Part shown: positions 36,912 to 46,030 of the stretch, one piece after another
Layout of the letters: each line of letters begins with the position of its first letter
How positions within the stretch are numbered: position 1 is the stretch's first letter
Assembly (NCBI RefSeq): GCF_001927285.1
Contig: NZ_MSIG01000005.1
Coordinates: forward strand, 304,600-368,599
DNA length: 64,000 nucleotides
DNA from: Mongoliimonas terrestris
GTDB taxonomy: Bacteria > Pseudomonadota > Alphaproteobacteria > Rhizobiales > Pleomorphomonadaceae
Direction of reading: 5' to 3'
Position numbers and translations under genes: made by a program
Notes under the pieces: model-generated
Seen by the model: only the letters and a program-made list of their open reading frames with translations
The model's database searches: none
What the model was told of the DNA's origin: nothing

Positions 36912-38090
36912 ATGTCCTCCTACGACGTCGTCATCATCGGCGGTGCCGTCACCGGTTCCTCCGTCGCCTACCATCTGGCCGCCGACCCGGCGTTCACCGG
37001 CCGGATCCTGGTCGTGGAGAAGGACCCGTCGTACCAGCGCTGCGCCTCGGCGCTCTCCGCCGCCTCCATCCGGCAGCAGTTCTCCACGGCGGTGAACGTG
37101 GAGATCTCGCTCTACGGCATCGATTTCCTGCGCCGCCTGCCGGATGTGCTGGCGGTCGACGGCGAGCGGCCGGACGTGCAACTGCACGAAGGCGGGTATC
37201 TGTTCGTGGCGACGGCGGCGGGCCGGGACATCCTGGCGGCGAACCACGCCCTGCAGACCCGCCTTGGCGCCGACATCGTCCTTGAAGAACCCGCCGCCCT
37301 TCGCCAGCGCTTTCCCTGGCTCAACACCGACGATCTCGCCGTCGGCTGCCTCGGCCGGTCGGGCGAGGGGTGGTTCGACGGCTATGGGCTGATGCAGGCC
37401 TTCCGGCGCAAGGCTCGGTCGCTCGGCGTGACCTATCGGGCGGCGAGCGTCGTCGGCTTGACGATGGACAAAGACCGGGTGGTCTCGGTGACCCTCTCGG
37501 ATGGCGAGACGATCGCCTGCGGGGCCGTGGTCAATGCGGCGGGGGCGGGTGGACGGGCGATCGCCGCCATGGCGGGCCTGGACATTCCGATCCAGGTGAA
37601 GAAGCGCATCATCTTCACGTTCAAGTGCGCCGACCCTGTTCCAGCCTGTCCGCTCCTCATAGACCCGTCGGGTGTCTATGTGCGGCCGGAGGGGGAGGGG
37701 TTCCTCTGCGGAACCCAGCCGCCGCCGGACCGCGACCCGGACGTGGACGACGACTTTGAGGTGGAGTGGGATCTCTTCGAGGACATCATCTGGCCGACGC
37801 TGGCGCACCGGGTGCCGGTCTTCGAGCGGATCAAGCCGGGGCGGGCCTGGGCGGGCACCTACGACATGTGCGCATTCGACCACAACGTGCTGCTCGGGCC
37901 GCCGTCCGCCGTGCCGAACCTTTTCCTCGCGAACGGCTTTTCCGGGCACGGGCTGCAGCAGTCCCCAGCGGTCGGGCGCTATCTGGCAGACCTCATCGTC
38001 CACGGACGGCCGCTTAACATGGATCTTTCGGTGCTCTCGCCGGACCGTGTGGCCGCAGGGCGTCCCGTCCTCGAAAAGAACGTGGTCTGA
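36912..38090 (+). CDS. DAO-family FAD-dependent oxidoreductase (FOXRED1/AmaA-like)
   Basis: 392 residues. The N-terminal FAD fold is YDVVIIGGAVTGSSVAYHLA, and the C-terminal FAD contact is LFLANGFSGHGLQQSPAVGRYLADL, as in FOXRED1 and sarcosine- or dimethylglycine-oxidase-like enzymes. Family members oxidise amines or imino acids (sarcosine, proline, pipecolate). L-pipecolate oxidase (AmaA) is a member of this superfamily and would feed the amaB product line, which makes that the leading hypothesis. The ATG at 36912 gives the canonical start; the upstream in-frame part is Pro-rich. It is the last plus-strand gene of the cluster. Confidence 0.85.
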   Translation: MSSYDVVIIGGAVTGSSVAYHLAADPAFTGRILVVEKDPSYQRCASALSAASIRQQFSTAVNVEISLYGIDFLRRLPDVLAVDGERPDVQLHEGGYLFVATAAGRDILAANHALQTRLGADIVLEEPAALRQRFPWLNTDDLAVGCLGRSGEGWFDGYGLMQAFRRKARSLGVTYRAASVVGLTMDKDRVVSVTLSDGETIACGAVVNAAGAGGRAIAAMAGLDIPIQVKKRIIFTFKCADPVPACPLLIDPSGVYVRPEGEGFLCGTQPPPDRDPDVDDDFEVEWDLFEDIIWPTLAHRVPVFERIKPGRAWAGTYDMCAFDHNVLLGPPSAVPNLFLANGFSGHGLQQSPAVGRYLADLIVHGRPLNMDLSVLSPDRVAAGRPVLEKNVV

Positions 38091-38133
38091 CGGCGCGAAC
38101 GGCAAGGCTGCTGCGCTGTATCGCCGGCTATGG

Positions 38134-38322
38134 CTACTCCGCCGCCTCGCGGTCGTCCTCCGCTTTTCGCGCAGCCGTGACCTTCGCGACAATCGTTTCA
38201 ACCAACTGGGCGTCGATCTTCACATCAAACATCTGGTGGCGTCGATCGATCACGAGCAGACGGATGCTGCCGTCCGTCTCGTCGAATCCCGCCGACTGGG
38301 CGATGAACGTGTCTAGGGCCAT
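38134..38322 (-). CDS. Conserved-looking 62-residue hypothetical protein
   Basis: 62 residues from the ATG at 38322 with an AGGACAAT leader. It is a small soluble alpha/beta protein with patterned strands (GSIRLLVIDRRHQMFDVKID) and an amphipathic, charged C-terminal helix. The open frame continues about 65 codons upstream, but that part is basic and lacks a ribosome-binding site. No domain is recognised. It converges on the FAD oxidoreductase gene with a 43-base gap. Confidence 0.5.
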   Translation of the reverse strand: MALDTFIAQSAGFDETDGSIRLLVIDRRHQMFDVKIDAQLVETIVAKVTAARKAEDDREAAE

Positions 38323-38784
38323 GGAATTGTCCTGATAGCCTGCCGCCCTGCCCGGATTGTCCTTGGCCGTTTTCGTGGCCCCGAGCCCTCGTATCCGGGA
38401 AAACACTAACAGACGCGGCCCGTACGTCAAACGGCGATCCGCCCGCGGTCGAAGATCCGATCCGGCCTGGTGAACTCTTTGTCCTTGAAAACCGGTTCTG
38501 GCGCGTGTCGGGCGCAAGGATTGAACAATCTGATACTAAATCTGGAATATTTTCGGCGTGTTTCGAGCCAGTAAACTGCCTTGGACAGGCGCTGGCGCGC
38601 GCCGACTCGGGTGGTCTGCACCACGCATCTCCTTCGCGTCGAGGGTCGTCACGTCCGCAAACCGGGTCCTTGTCTTCCGATGCGCCGAACCGACATTATG
38701 GGCAGACTGAGTCCCGTCATGGCCGATCGCTTCCGGGACCACTTCCTCCGGTCGGCCCGCGGCGGACCTTCAACGGATCCTTGC
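38323..38784. other. Intergenic region upstream of selO
   Basis: About 460 bases with no supported gene; open frames on both strands are extensions of the neighbours. The relatively AT-rich part at 38510-38560 (CTGATACTAAATCTGGAATATTTTC) is the most likely promoter zone for either neighbour, but no confident -35/-10 pair is seen. Confidence 0.35.
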
Positions 38785-40263
38785 ATGACCGCTCCGCTTC
38801 CCTTCGACAACAGCTACGCCCGGCTCCCCGAGCGGTTCTATGCCCGCATAGCGCCCAACCGGGTCTCGGCGCCGCGCCTCATCAAGGTCAATCGTGCCCT
38901 CGCGCTCGACCTCGGCCTCGATCCGGACTGGCTGGAGAGCCCCGAGGGTGTGGACTTCCTCGCCGGCCACGCCATGCCGGACGGGGCCGAGCCGATCGCC
39001 CAGGCCTATGCCGGCCACCAGTTCGGCCAGTTCGTGCCTCAGCTCGGCGACGGGCGGGCCATGCTGGTCGGCGAGGTGATCGACCGGCACGGGGTGCGTC
39101 GCGACATCCAGCTGAAGGGCTCCGGGCCGACGCCGTTCTCGCGCCGCGGCGACGGACGCGCAGCGCTCGGGCCGGTGCTTCGCGAGTATATCGTCAGCGA
39201 GGCGATGGCGGCGCTCGGCATCCCGACCACCCGCACGCTGGCCGCTGCGACGACCGGCGAGACGGTGGTGCGTGAGGCCTTCCTCCCGGGGGCGGTGCTT
39301 GCGCGCGTCGCGTCCAGCCATGTGCGGGTTGGCACCTTCCAGTATTTCGCGGCGCGCAAGGATGCCGAGGCGATCCGCACGCTCGCCGACCACGTGATCG
39401 ACCGTCACTATCCGGAGGCGCGCGACGCTGCCCTTCCCGCCCGCGCGCTCCTGGAAGGGGTGGTGGACCGGCAGGCCGACCTGATCGCCGCATGGCTGCT
39501 CGTCGGCTTCATTCACGGGGTGATGAACACGGACAACATGTCGATCGCCGGCGAGACCATCGACTACGGGCCGTGCGCCTTCCTCGATGTGTTCGATCCC
39601 TCCAAGGTGTTCAGCTCCATCGACCAGTTCGGCCGCTACGCCTACGGCGCCCAGCCATCGATCGGCCTCTGGAACTTGACCCGCTTCGCGGAGACGCTGC
39701 TGCCGCTCCTCGACGACGACCAGGATAAGGCGGTCGCCATCGCGCAGGAGAGCCTGACCCGCTTCGGTCCCCGGTTTGAAGCCGCTTTCCACGCGGGTCT
39801 GCGGCGGAAGGCGGGGCTCACCACGGCGGAGGAGGGGGACGTGGAACTGGTCCGCGCGCTCCTCGACGCCATGACGGAGAATCAGGCGGACTACACCCTC
39901 GTGTTCCGGTACCTCGCCGACGCCGCCCTCGGTGCCGCGCACGACGAGCCGGTCCGCCGCCTCTTCGTCGACCCGACGGTGTTCGATCGGTGGGCCGTGC
40001 GCTGGCGGGAGCGGACCGGGCGCGAGGCGGTGACCGCTGAGGACCGCCGGATCCTGATGCGCGCGGCCAACCCGGCCTTCATCCCGCGCAACCACCGTAT
40101 CGAGGCGGTCATTCGCGCGGCCATGGACCGGAACGATTTCAAGCCGTTCGAGACGCTTCTTCAGGTGCTCTCGCGGCCGTTCGACGACCAACCGGAGCAC
40201 GCCGCCTACGCGGATCCCCCGGCGCTGACCGAGCAGGTGCTGGCGACCTTCTGCGGCACCTGA
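38785..40263 (+). CDS. selO: Protein adenylyltransferase SelO (YdiU family)
   Basis: 492 residues from the ATG at 38785 ([15 protein letters not shown]). It has the SelO pseudokinase pattern: [39 protein letters not shown] with the Lys and Gly-rich loop, [24 protein letters not shown] with the metal-binding Asn and Asp, and [12 protein letters not shown]. SelO transfers AMP from ATP to Ser, Thr or Tyr of target proteins under oxidative stress. The third residue from the C-terminus is Cys (FCGT), the position of selenocysteine in eukaryotic SelO. The upstream in-frame extension shows no conservation and was left out. Confidence 0.93.
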   Translation: MTAPLPFDNSYARLPERFYARIAPNRVSAPRLIKVNRALALDLGLDPDWLESPEGVDFLAGHAMPDGAEPIAQAYAGHQFGQFVPQLGDGRAMLVGEVIDRHGVRRDIQLKGSGPTPFSRRGDGRAALGPVLREYIVSEAMAALGIPTTRTLAAATTGETVVREAFLPGAVLARVASSHVRVGTFQYFAARKDAEAIRTLADHVIDRHYPEARDAALPARALLEGVVDRQADLIAAWLLVGFIHGVMNTDNMSIAGETIDYGPCAFLDVFDPSKVFSSIDQFGRYAYGAQPSIGLWNLTRFAETLLPLLDDDQDKAVAIAQESLTRFGPRFEAAFHAGLRRKAGLTTAEEGDVELVRALLDAMTENQADYTLVFRYLADAALGAAHDEPVRRLFVDPTVFDRWAVRWRERTGREAVTAEDRRILMRAANPAFIPRNHRIEAVIRAAMDRNDFKPFETLLQVLSRPFDDQPEHAAYADPPALTEQVLATFCGT

Positions 40264-40303
40264 CGCGGATGGCGCCTTCGCCGTCGGCAAGGGGGATGAG
40301 CGG

Positions 40304-40546
40304 TCATCCCTCCTCGGCCGGCCAGCGACCGCCTGGGGCAGGAGGCGGCACGACGACGACGGCGACGTCCCGCGAGAGGCAACGGTGGCAGGCGAGCGTC
40401 CGGGCAATCTCGGCCGGGCGGGCGTCCGCCGGGAAGGTCTGGCGCATGTAGCGCAGCCGGCCGCAGGACGCGCACCGAAGCATGAGCCGTCCTCCGGCCT
40501 CGACGATCTCGCCGAATGGTCTGTCCGACAAGGGGGGGAGCGTCAT
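40304..40546 (-). CDS. Small zinc-ribbon protein, unknown function
   Basis: 80 residues with two Cys-x2-Cys pairs, CASCGR (about residues 25-28) and CHRCLS (about 53-56), making a probable zinc ribbon. The segment between them is basic (YMRQTFPADARPAEIARTLA). The ATG at 40546 has a perfect AGGAGG seven bases upstream, and it follows asmA by 20 bases on the same strand, so they may be co-transcribed. I do not recognise a named family. Confidence 0.65.
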   Translation of the reverse strand: MTLPPLSDRPFGEIVEAGGRLMLRCASCGRLRYMRQTFPADARPAEIARTLACHRCLSRDVAVVVVPPPAPGGRWPAEEG

Positions 40547-40566
40547 GGACCTCCTAGAGGGCAGGC

Positions 40567-43500
40567 TTACGGTTGAAGCAACTGCCGGACGCCAAGGTCC
40601 AGGAGTTGCTGGAGTGGATCGGGTTCCGCCGGCACAGGTTCGCCGGGCGGCTGGTCTGGGGTTGGCTCCGGGGCGGGCGCTGGTGGCGCGTCGGCCGGTG
40701 GCGCGTCCGGGGATGGTGCGTCGGCAGGCGGCGGTTCCACCGGCGCATCGACAGGCGGCGTGTCGGCCCGTGGCTGTTCTGCAGGCGGCGGCTCCGGCGG
40801 CGGTGCTTCAGCGGGCGGAGCCGCCTCCGCTGCTGCAGGCGGCGGGGGCGCGGGATCCGGCGCGCGGGTCCTGTCACCGCCGAGAAGCTGGTCCAGCACC
40901 TGGCCGAGGCCGTCCTCCAGCCCTCCGCCCTGTCCTCCACCCTGTCCACCGGGGGCCACGACGGCGCCGAGGCCGGGCGCCAATTGATCCACCACGGTTT
41001 CAAGCGTCCGCTCGTCCACCTTGCCGAGCCGGCTGAAGGCGCCGCCGAGGGCGCGCAGCTTGTCGTATGCGGCTTCCGGGTTCTCCAGGATGCCGCTGAT
41101 GTCCGGGTAGAGGCGCGGCGCTGCCCATGGTCCTTCTAGGATCACCGGCACCTCGAACGACAGCGGCTCGGCGCCGTTCGCCACCGTCAGGCGCGGGATG
41201 AAGCGGTAGCCGATCAGCCGCCGGGGCAGGTCGACCCGGCCGGCGCCCGTCGCCTGGACCACTGGGCCGTCGAGCACCAGATCCTCGTTGAGCGCGATGC
41301 CGTTCTCGATCCGGAACGTGCCGGTGAGGCTGTGGAAGGGGGTCGCGGCGTCGGCCGATCCGGTAAGGCCGGAGACCACCGCCACGGCCGCGGCCCGCAA
41401 CAGCCCGGCCGCATCCACGCCCCGGACCGCGCCGTCGCGGAAGGCGACGCTCGCGGTGCCGCCGAGAGCCTCCACCAGAGCGCGCTCCGACCCGCCGCTC
41501 CCTTGGACCGAGAGGGTCAGGTCGGCGCGCCCGTCGATCCGCGTGAAGCCGGCCGCGTCCGCCAGAAAGGGCAGGGCGGCGACATCCCGCGTGGAGAGGT
41601 CGAGGGCAACGGCCGGGACACCCTGTCCGGCATCTAGGACGACCCGCGCGGCGCCGGTGCCGCCGTAGAGCCCGATCGACGGCAGGTCCGCCGTCAGGCG
41701 GCCGGCCGCGTTGGTCAGCGACACCGCTGCTGGGCCGGTGACGACGCCGCCGACCCGAAGAGCCGCGGCGTTGAAGGCTACGTCGGCGTCGAAGCCGTGC
41801 AGCCCGGAGAAGTCGAGCGGGGCCTCGCTCCACCCGCGTTCGCCACCACCGTCGCCGGCCGATCGGTCGCGCGGCGCGCCGCTTCGGCTCGCGCCGCCCA
41901 CGATCGCGCCGATGTCCACCGTGTCGCCGGCGAGGCGGGCGGTGATGCGTGGCTTGCCGGCCATGTCGACCGCGACGTCCCCCTTCAGCCGCGTGTCGGC
42001 GAAGAGGAACTCCGCATCCGCGAAGCGAAGCGCCTGCGGGCCGACGTCCAGGCGGCCGAACACCGACACCGGTCCGTCCGGCAATCCGTCCGCCGCGCGG
42101 TTCATGACGGCGAGGGCGGCGCCGAGCGACGGCGCGTCGATCCCGATCCCGCCGGCAGCCGTGCGGCCGGCCGGGTCCACCGTTCCGTCGAAGCGGAGGC
42201 CGAGCCGGTCGGACGCCGCCGCGGCGGTGACGGCGAAGGGGCCGCCGGCGCGGGCTGCGTTGGCGTCGAGCGTCAGGTCCACCGTGAAGGGCACGCCGCG
42301 GAAGGTGGCCCGACCCTTGAGATCCACCGGCGCGGTGAGGCTTTCGAACGCGGCCGTGAGGGCGACGTCCGTCAGCCGGTCGGCGGCCGGGTCGCCGAAC
42401 GCGTCGGCAAGACCGAGGCCGCGGAGCGTGCCGCCCGACAGGGCCACCGACCCGGCCGCACCGAGGCTCCCGACGAGCGCGCCACGGTCGGCACCGGCAG
42501 CCGCGAACCGCACGTCCGCCGAAAGCAGGCCGTCGAAGGGGAGGGGCGCAGGACTGACAGCGTTCAGCGCCTCTGCGTCGAAGCCGGTTGCCTGCACGCG
42601 GCCATCCAGGCGAAGGCCCGCCGGATCGGGTCGGGCGGTGGCCCGGATCTCGGCGCTGCCGTCGAGGACGGCGAGGGGGCCGAGGACCACCGTCACTACC
42701 CCGGCGTCCGCCACGGCCACCATACGGGAGTCCCTCAGCGGGGCGACGGATCCGAGCGCGCTGCCGGACAGTTCGCCGACCGTCAGCTCCAGCCCGCCGT
42801 CGAAGCTCTGAAAGGGCGAGAGGTCGAGGCCGGATCCGGGAGCGGGCGCCGCGTCCGGCCGGTCCGCGCCGTCGCCCTCCCCGCTTGCGGCGAACCGGTC
42901 GAGGTCGAGGCCGGGGACCTGGAGGCGAACGTCGAGGCGCGGGCGGTCTCCCGCAAGCGACAGCGCAGCCTCGCCCGATCCGCTGACGCCATCCGCCGTG
43001 AAGGCGAGCGAGGTCGCCTCCAGCCGACCGGCGCCGGCTGCGAGCCGGCCTTCGAGCGTGAGGGACCGGACCGGCAGGTCGGCATCCGCACCGGCGAGCC
43101 GGGCCAGTGCGGCCGTGTCGCCGGTCTGAAGCCGCAGGGTGCCGTCGAAGAGACCAGACCCGTAGGTGCCGGCGAGCGCCAGATCGAGCGCATCGCCCGC
43201 AAGCGCGATCTCCACAGCCGCCGGTTCCCCGTCGATCAGCCGGGCGGGCGTGTCGGCGCGGACGTTGGCCGTCAGGACGGTGCCCCGCACGGTGGCATTG
43301 CCCGTCGCCTGAAGGGGCGCTGCGAGCTGGACGAGGCCGGTTTCCAGCGACAGGTCGTCGATGCGCTCCACGGCCCCGTCCGCGCCGGTGATCGTCACGG
43401 TGCCGCCGCTGACACGGATCCTGTCGATGCTGCCGTCGGGGACGCTCGTCGAAGATGGCGGCGGACCGTCTGGCGCAGGGCTGGCGTTGCCGTCGGCCGG

Positions 43501-43884
43501 CAGCGGCTTGGCCCCGAGGAGCGCGAACCGTCCGTCGGCGGTCCTGGCGATGGCGATACTGGGACCTTTCAGGTCTAGCCCGGTGATCGCCACCGTCCCG
43601 TCGAGGAGGGGGCCGGTCGCGAGGCCGAACCGCACCTGATCGATCTCCGCAAACGGCGGCTGGTCGGGCCAGCCGATCGACAGGCTGGCGACCGCCAGGG
43701 CGGGGGCGGGGACGACGGTCATCGAAACGTCGCCGTCGATACGGACGACGAGGCCGGTGGACCGCTCGATCTCGGCCACGATGCGGTCGCGGATCCAGTC
43801 GGAGGAGACCATGAGGGGAAGGACGAGCACGACGGCCGCCGCCAGGGCGACGAGGACCGCGCCCGCGATCACGATGCGTTTCAA
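40567..43884 (-). CDS. AsmA-family outer-membrane biogenesis protein
   Basis: 1105 residues. An N-terminal signal anchor (IVIAGAVLVALAAAVVLVLPL, about residues 4-24) and the AsmA N-terminal region with STGLVVRIDGDVSM are followed by a long beta-rich repeat region. The C-terminal AsmA_2 region (about 780-990) includes a FRIENGIALNEDLVLDG segment. This is the repeating beta-groove architecture thought to move phospholipids to the outer membrane. The last ~90 residues are almost purely Pro, Ala, Asp and Glu (about 1005-1090), an unusual disordered tail ending in a short helix (LQQLLDLGVRQLLQ). It lies upstream of the zinc-ribbon gene and 107 bases downstream of the GNAT gene, all on the minus strand. 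Confidence 0.85.
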   Translation of the reverse strand: MKRIVIAGAVLVALAAAVVLVLPLMVSSDWIRDRIVAEIERSTGLVVRIDGDVSMTVVPAPALAVASLSIGWPDQPPFAEIDQVRFGLATGPLLDGTVAITGLDLKGPSIAIARTADGRFALLGAKPLPADGNASPAPDGPPPSSTSVPDGSIDRIRVSGGTVTITGADGAVERIDDLSLETGLVQLAAPLQATGNATVRGTVLTANVRADTPARLIDGEPAAVEIALAGDALDLALAGTYGSGLFDGTLRLQTGDTAALARLAGADADLPVRSLTLEGRLAAGAGRLEATSLAFTADGVSGSGEAALSLAGDRPRLDVRLQVPGLDLDRFAASGEGDGADRPDAAPAPGSGLDLSPFQSFDGGLELTVGELSGSALGSVAPLRDSRMVAVADAGVVTVVLGPLAVLDGSAEIRATARPDPAGLRLDGRVQATGFDAEALNAVSPAPLPFDGLLSADVRFAAAGADRGALVGSLGAAGSVALSGGTLRGLGLADAFGDPAADRLTDVALTAAFESLTAPVDLKGRATFRGVPFTVDLTLDANAARAGGPFAVTAAAASDRLGLRFDGTVDPAGRTAAGGIGIDAPSLGAALAVMNRAADGLPDGPVSVFGRLDVGPQALRFADAEFLFADTRLKGDVAVDMAGKPRITARLAGDTVDIGAIVGGASRSGAPRDRSAGDGGGERGWSEAPLDFSGLHGFDADVAFNAAALRVGGVVTGPAAVSLTNAAGRLTADLPSIGLYGGTGAARVVLDAGQGVPAVALDLSTRDVAALPFLADAAGFTRIDGRADLTLSVQGSGGSERALVEALGGTASVAFRDGAVRGVDAAGLLRAAAVAVVSGLTGSADAATPFHSLTGTFRIENGIALNEDLVLDGPVVQATGAGRVDLPRRLIGYRFIPRLTVANGAEPLSFEVPVILEGPWAAPRLYPDISGILENPEAAYDKLRALGGAFSRLGKVDERTLETVVDQLAPGLGAVVAPGGQGGGQGGGLEDGLGQVLDQLLGGDRTRAPDPAPPPPAAAEAAPPAEAPPPEPPPAEQPRADTPPVDAPVEPPPADAPSPDAPPADAPPAPAPEPTPDQPPGEPVPAEPDPLQQLLDLGVRQLLQP

Positions 43885-43991
43885 CCCGTGCCCTCCCCGC
43901 TCGATCGCCGGCGCGGCGAATCACGTCGGGAGTATGCCCGCATGGGGCGGGCCTGGGGATCAAACCTCGCGTACCCGAACGGCCGGCGTGT

Positions 43992-44444
43992 TCAGTCGAC
44001 CGGGATGTCGAAGTGGTGCACGTCCTCGCGCACGCCGAGTCCCGTGTAGAGCGCGATGGCCGGATCGTCTCCCGGGTCGGCCTGGACGAAGATGACGGAC
44101 GCGCCCGCCTTCCGGGCGATCGGCTTCAACGCCTCGATGAGCGCGGTGGCGATTCCCTGCCGCCTGTGGGATGCCGCGACGGCGAGATCGTAGATGTAGA
44201 CCTCGCTCCGCTCGCGCTCGAACTTGCGCAGCACATAGGCGGCAAGCGCCCCGACGACGGCCCCGTCCTTGCGGGTGGCGAGCGCGATGAAGCCGGGGTC
44301 GGCAAGCAGCGAGGTCATGTAGGCCCGCCCCGGCCGCGCCCGGCGGTAGGCCTCGTCGTCTTCGAACGCATCGGCGAAGACGTCGAGAACGCCCTCCATG
44401 AGCGTCAGGTCGCTTGCGGTGAGGCGGTCTATGGCGATGGACAT
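43992..44444 (-). CDS. GNAT acetyltransferase, AAC(3)-I-like
   Basis: 150 residues from the ATG at 44444, which has GAGG seven bases upstream; a GTG four codons earlier is less likely. It contains the acetyl-CoA site of GNAT proteins (HRRQGIATALIEAL). From memory the region 57-148 is strikingly similar to aminoglycoside 3-N-acetyltransferase AAC(3)-Ia: the blocks VVGALAAYVL, VYIYDLAV and QADPGDDPAIALYT all correspond. No integron cassette site (attC) or integrase is present, so it looks chromosomal. It sits eight bases after the rhodanese gene in the tcu operon, so a metabolic amine may be the true substrate. Resistance should not be assumed. Confidence 0.85.
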   Translation of the reverse strand: MSIAIDRLTASDLTLMEGVLDVFADAFEDDEAYRRARPGRAYMTSLLADPGFIALATRKDGAVVGALAAYVLRKFERERSEVYIYDLAVAASHRRQGIATALIEALKPIARKAGASVIFVQADPGDDPAIALYTGLGVREDVHHFDIPVD

Positions 44445-44452
44445 GGCGAACC

Positions 44453-46030
44453 TCACGCCTCGACGCGAAAGGCCGCCCGTTCGGCCGTGTCGAGGTCCGA
44501 AACGAGGTTCTTCTCCCAGGCGAGATAACGCAAGGAGGCGTCCCGGTCGCCGTCGTGGCGGTTGCGCGTGAACCAGACTACGTCGTCGGCGCCGTCCATC
44601 GAACGGGGGCTGTCGTCCAACCGTCCGCCGGCGGCGCGCCAGTCGGCGATCCCGGCAGCGACGAACGCCGCGCGGATGCCGGCGTCGGCAAGGTCCATCG
44701 CGGCGAGGTCCGCGGTGGCCGGGTCGGCGGCGAACAGCAGGACCTCCGCCGCTCTGTCCGGTACGGCGGCGATGATCCGGGGACGGAGGGTCCAGGTGGC
44801 GCCGGCCGGCCGGGAGAGCGCGTGATCGGTGGAGGGCCGGAGGTCGAGGATGGGCACTCCGGCCGCTGCCCGGGCCACCGCCTCGGCGGGGGTCATCCGG
44901 GCACCGGGGGGTGGTTGCCAGGCGGGCGCTGCCGCGAGGGCCGGCCGGGATCTGGACGGCTGTTCGTCGAGGGCGAAGACCATGGTCCGGTGGCCCATCA
45001 TCGCCAGGAAAGCGGCGGCGAGACTGGCTCTGAGGCCGGTGTCGTCGACGAGCACCACGGTGGACCGCAGGACGCCGATGTGGTGGTCGGTGGCCTGCAC
45101 CAATTGGACGCCGGGCACAGGCCGCGCCCAGTCGAGCGGTTCCTGGTTCCGCTCGTCCGCTGTCCGGAGGTCGAAACAGAAGGTGGTCCGGGTCGGGTCA
45201 CCGAGCAGGCTCTCCACCTCGGCGGCGGTAAGGGCCGGGATGCGGCGGGCCTCGCGGACCCGGCGGGCCCGGTCCCGGCTCGCCGACCGGGCGGCGGGGG
45301 TAAGCGGCGGCAGCGGCTTCGGCCGATTTCCGAGCGCAAGGTCATGGCGGGCGAGCGCCCAGCCCTGGGTGCCATCCTCCAAGGCGAAGACCGGCCCGTT
45401 GATGCCGGCAAGCGCGAGGCCGACGGCCCCGACGATGCCCCGGGTGCGTCCGGCGCAGGTGAGGACGACCGGCGTATCGGCTTGGTCGGTCGCCTCGGCG
45501 AACCGATGCGCCAACTCGCCGTTCGGCCCGCTTTCCGCGCCCGGCACGGTCATCCGGGCGTACTCCTCGGGCGGCCGCACGTCGAACAGGCGGAAGGCGC
45601 GGCGGTCGTCCATCCAGGATTTCAGGGTGTCGGCGTCGATCCTGGCGGGCCGGAAGGCATGCTCGATCAGTTCGCCGAGGGTCTTGCTCGGCACGTTGAC
45701 GCCGCTGAACAGCCGGTGGCCCGCCTTGGTCCACCCTTTCGTACCGCCCGCGAGCACCTGGACGTCCGTGTAGCCCATGGCGGCGAGGCGGCGGGCGGCG
45801 CGGGGAGCGAGGGCGTCTCCATCGTCCAGGAGGACGATCGCGGTCGACCGCCGGGGAACGAGGACCGCGGCGGTGGTCTCCAGCCGGCTGTAGGGGCAGG
45901 GCGCCGCGAACAGCGGGTGGCCTTCGCCGTGGGCAGCCACCTCCCGCACGTCGAGAAAGGCGACCTCGCCGTCGCCGTGCACCAGCGCTTTGGCGGCGTC
46001 GGCCGCGATGGTGCGGGGGGATGGCGTCAT
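44453..46030 (-). CDS. Multidomain sulfurtransferase with four rhodanese-like repeats
   Basis: 525 residues made of four rhodanese-like units at about 5-112, 130-240, 285-385 and 405-505. The start ATG overlaps the tcuB stop by four bases (ATGA), showing translational coupling. Only unit 2 keeps an active-site Cys (Cys192 in LTCAGRTRG). In unit 1 the corresponding loop reads LLDDGD, in unit 3 VDDTGL, and in unit 4 FAADPA, so those units look inactive. Rhodaneses move sulfane sulfur between thiosulfate, persulfides and acceptors. Why it is fused into a tricarballylate-type operon is unknown. The protein is soluble, with no signal or membrane segment. Confidence 0.85.
   Translation of the reverse strand: MTPSPRTIAADAAKALVHGDGEVAFLDVREVAAHGEGHPLFAAPCPYSRLETTAAVLVPRRSTAIVLLDDGDALAPRAARRLAAMGYTDVQVLAGGTKGWTKAGHRLFSGVNVPSKTLGELIEHAFRPARIDADTLKSWMDDRRAFRLFDVRPPEEYARMTVPGAESGPNGELAHRFAEATDQADTPVVLTCAGRTRGIVGAVGLALAGINGPVFALEDGTQGWALARHDLALGNRPKPLPPLTPAARSASRDRARRVREARRIPALTAAEVESLLGDPTRTTFCFDLRTADERNQEPLDWARPVPGVQLVQATDHHIGVLRSTVVLVDDTGLRASLAAAFLAMMGHRTMVFALDEQPSRSRPALAAAPAWQPPPGARMTPAEAVARAAAGVPILDLRPSTDHALSRPAGATWTLRPRIIAAVPDRAAEVLLFAADPATADLAAMDLADAGIRAAFVAAGIADWRAAGGRLDDSPRSMDGADDVVWFTRNRHDGDRDASLRYLAWEKNLVSDLDTAERAAFRVEA

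Noticed and set aside
41797..43578. Plus-strand open frame of 593 codons opposite the AsmA gene
   Set aside because: It is antisense to the AsmA gene, which has a clear signal anchor and family features; the open frame is a base-composition effect.
43992..44444. Mobile integron cassette carrying an aminoglycoside resistance gene
   Set aside because: No attC-like palindrome, integrase or transposase is adjacent, and the gene is tightly packed in a chromosomal operon with matching base composition.
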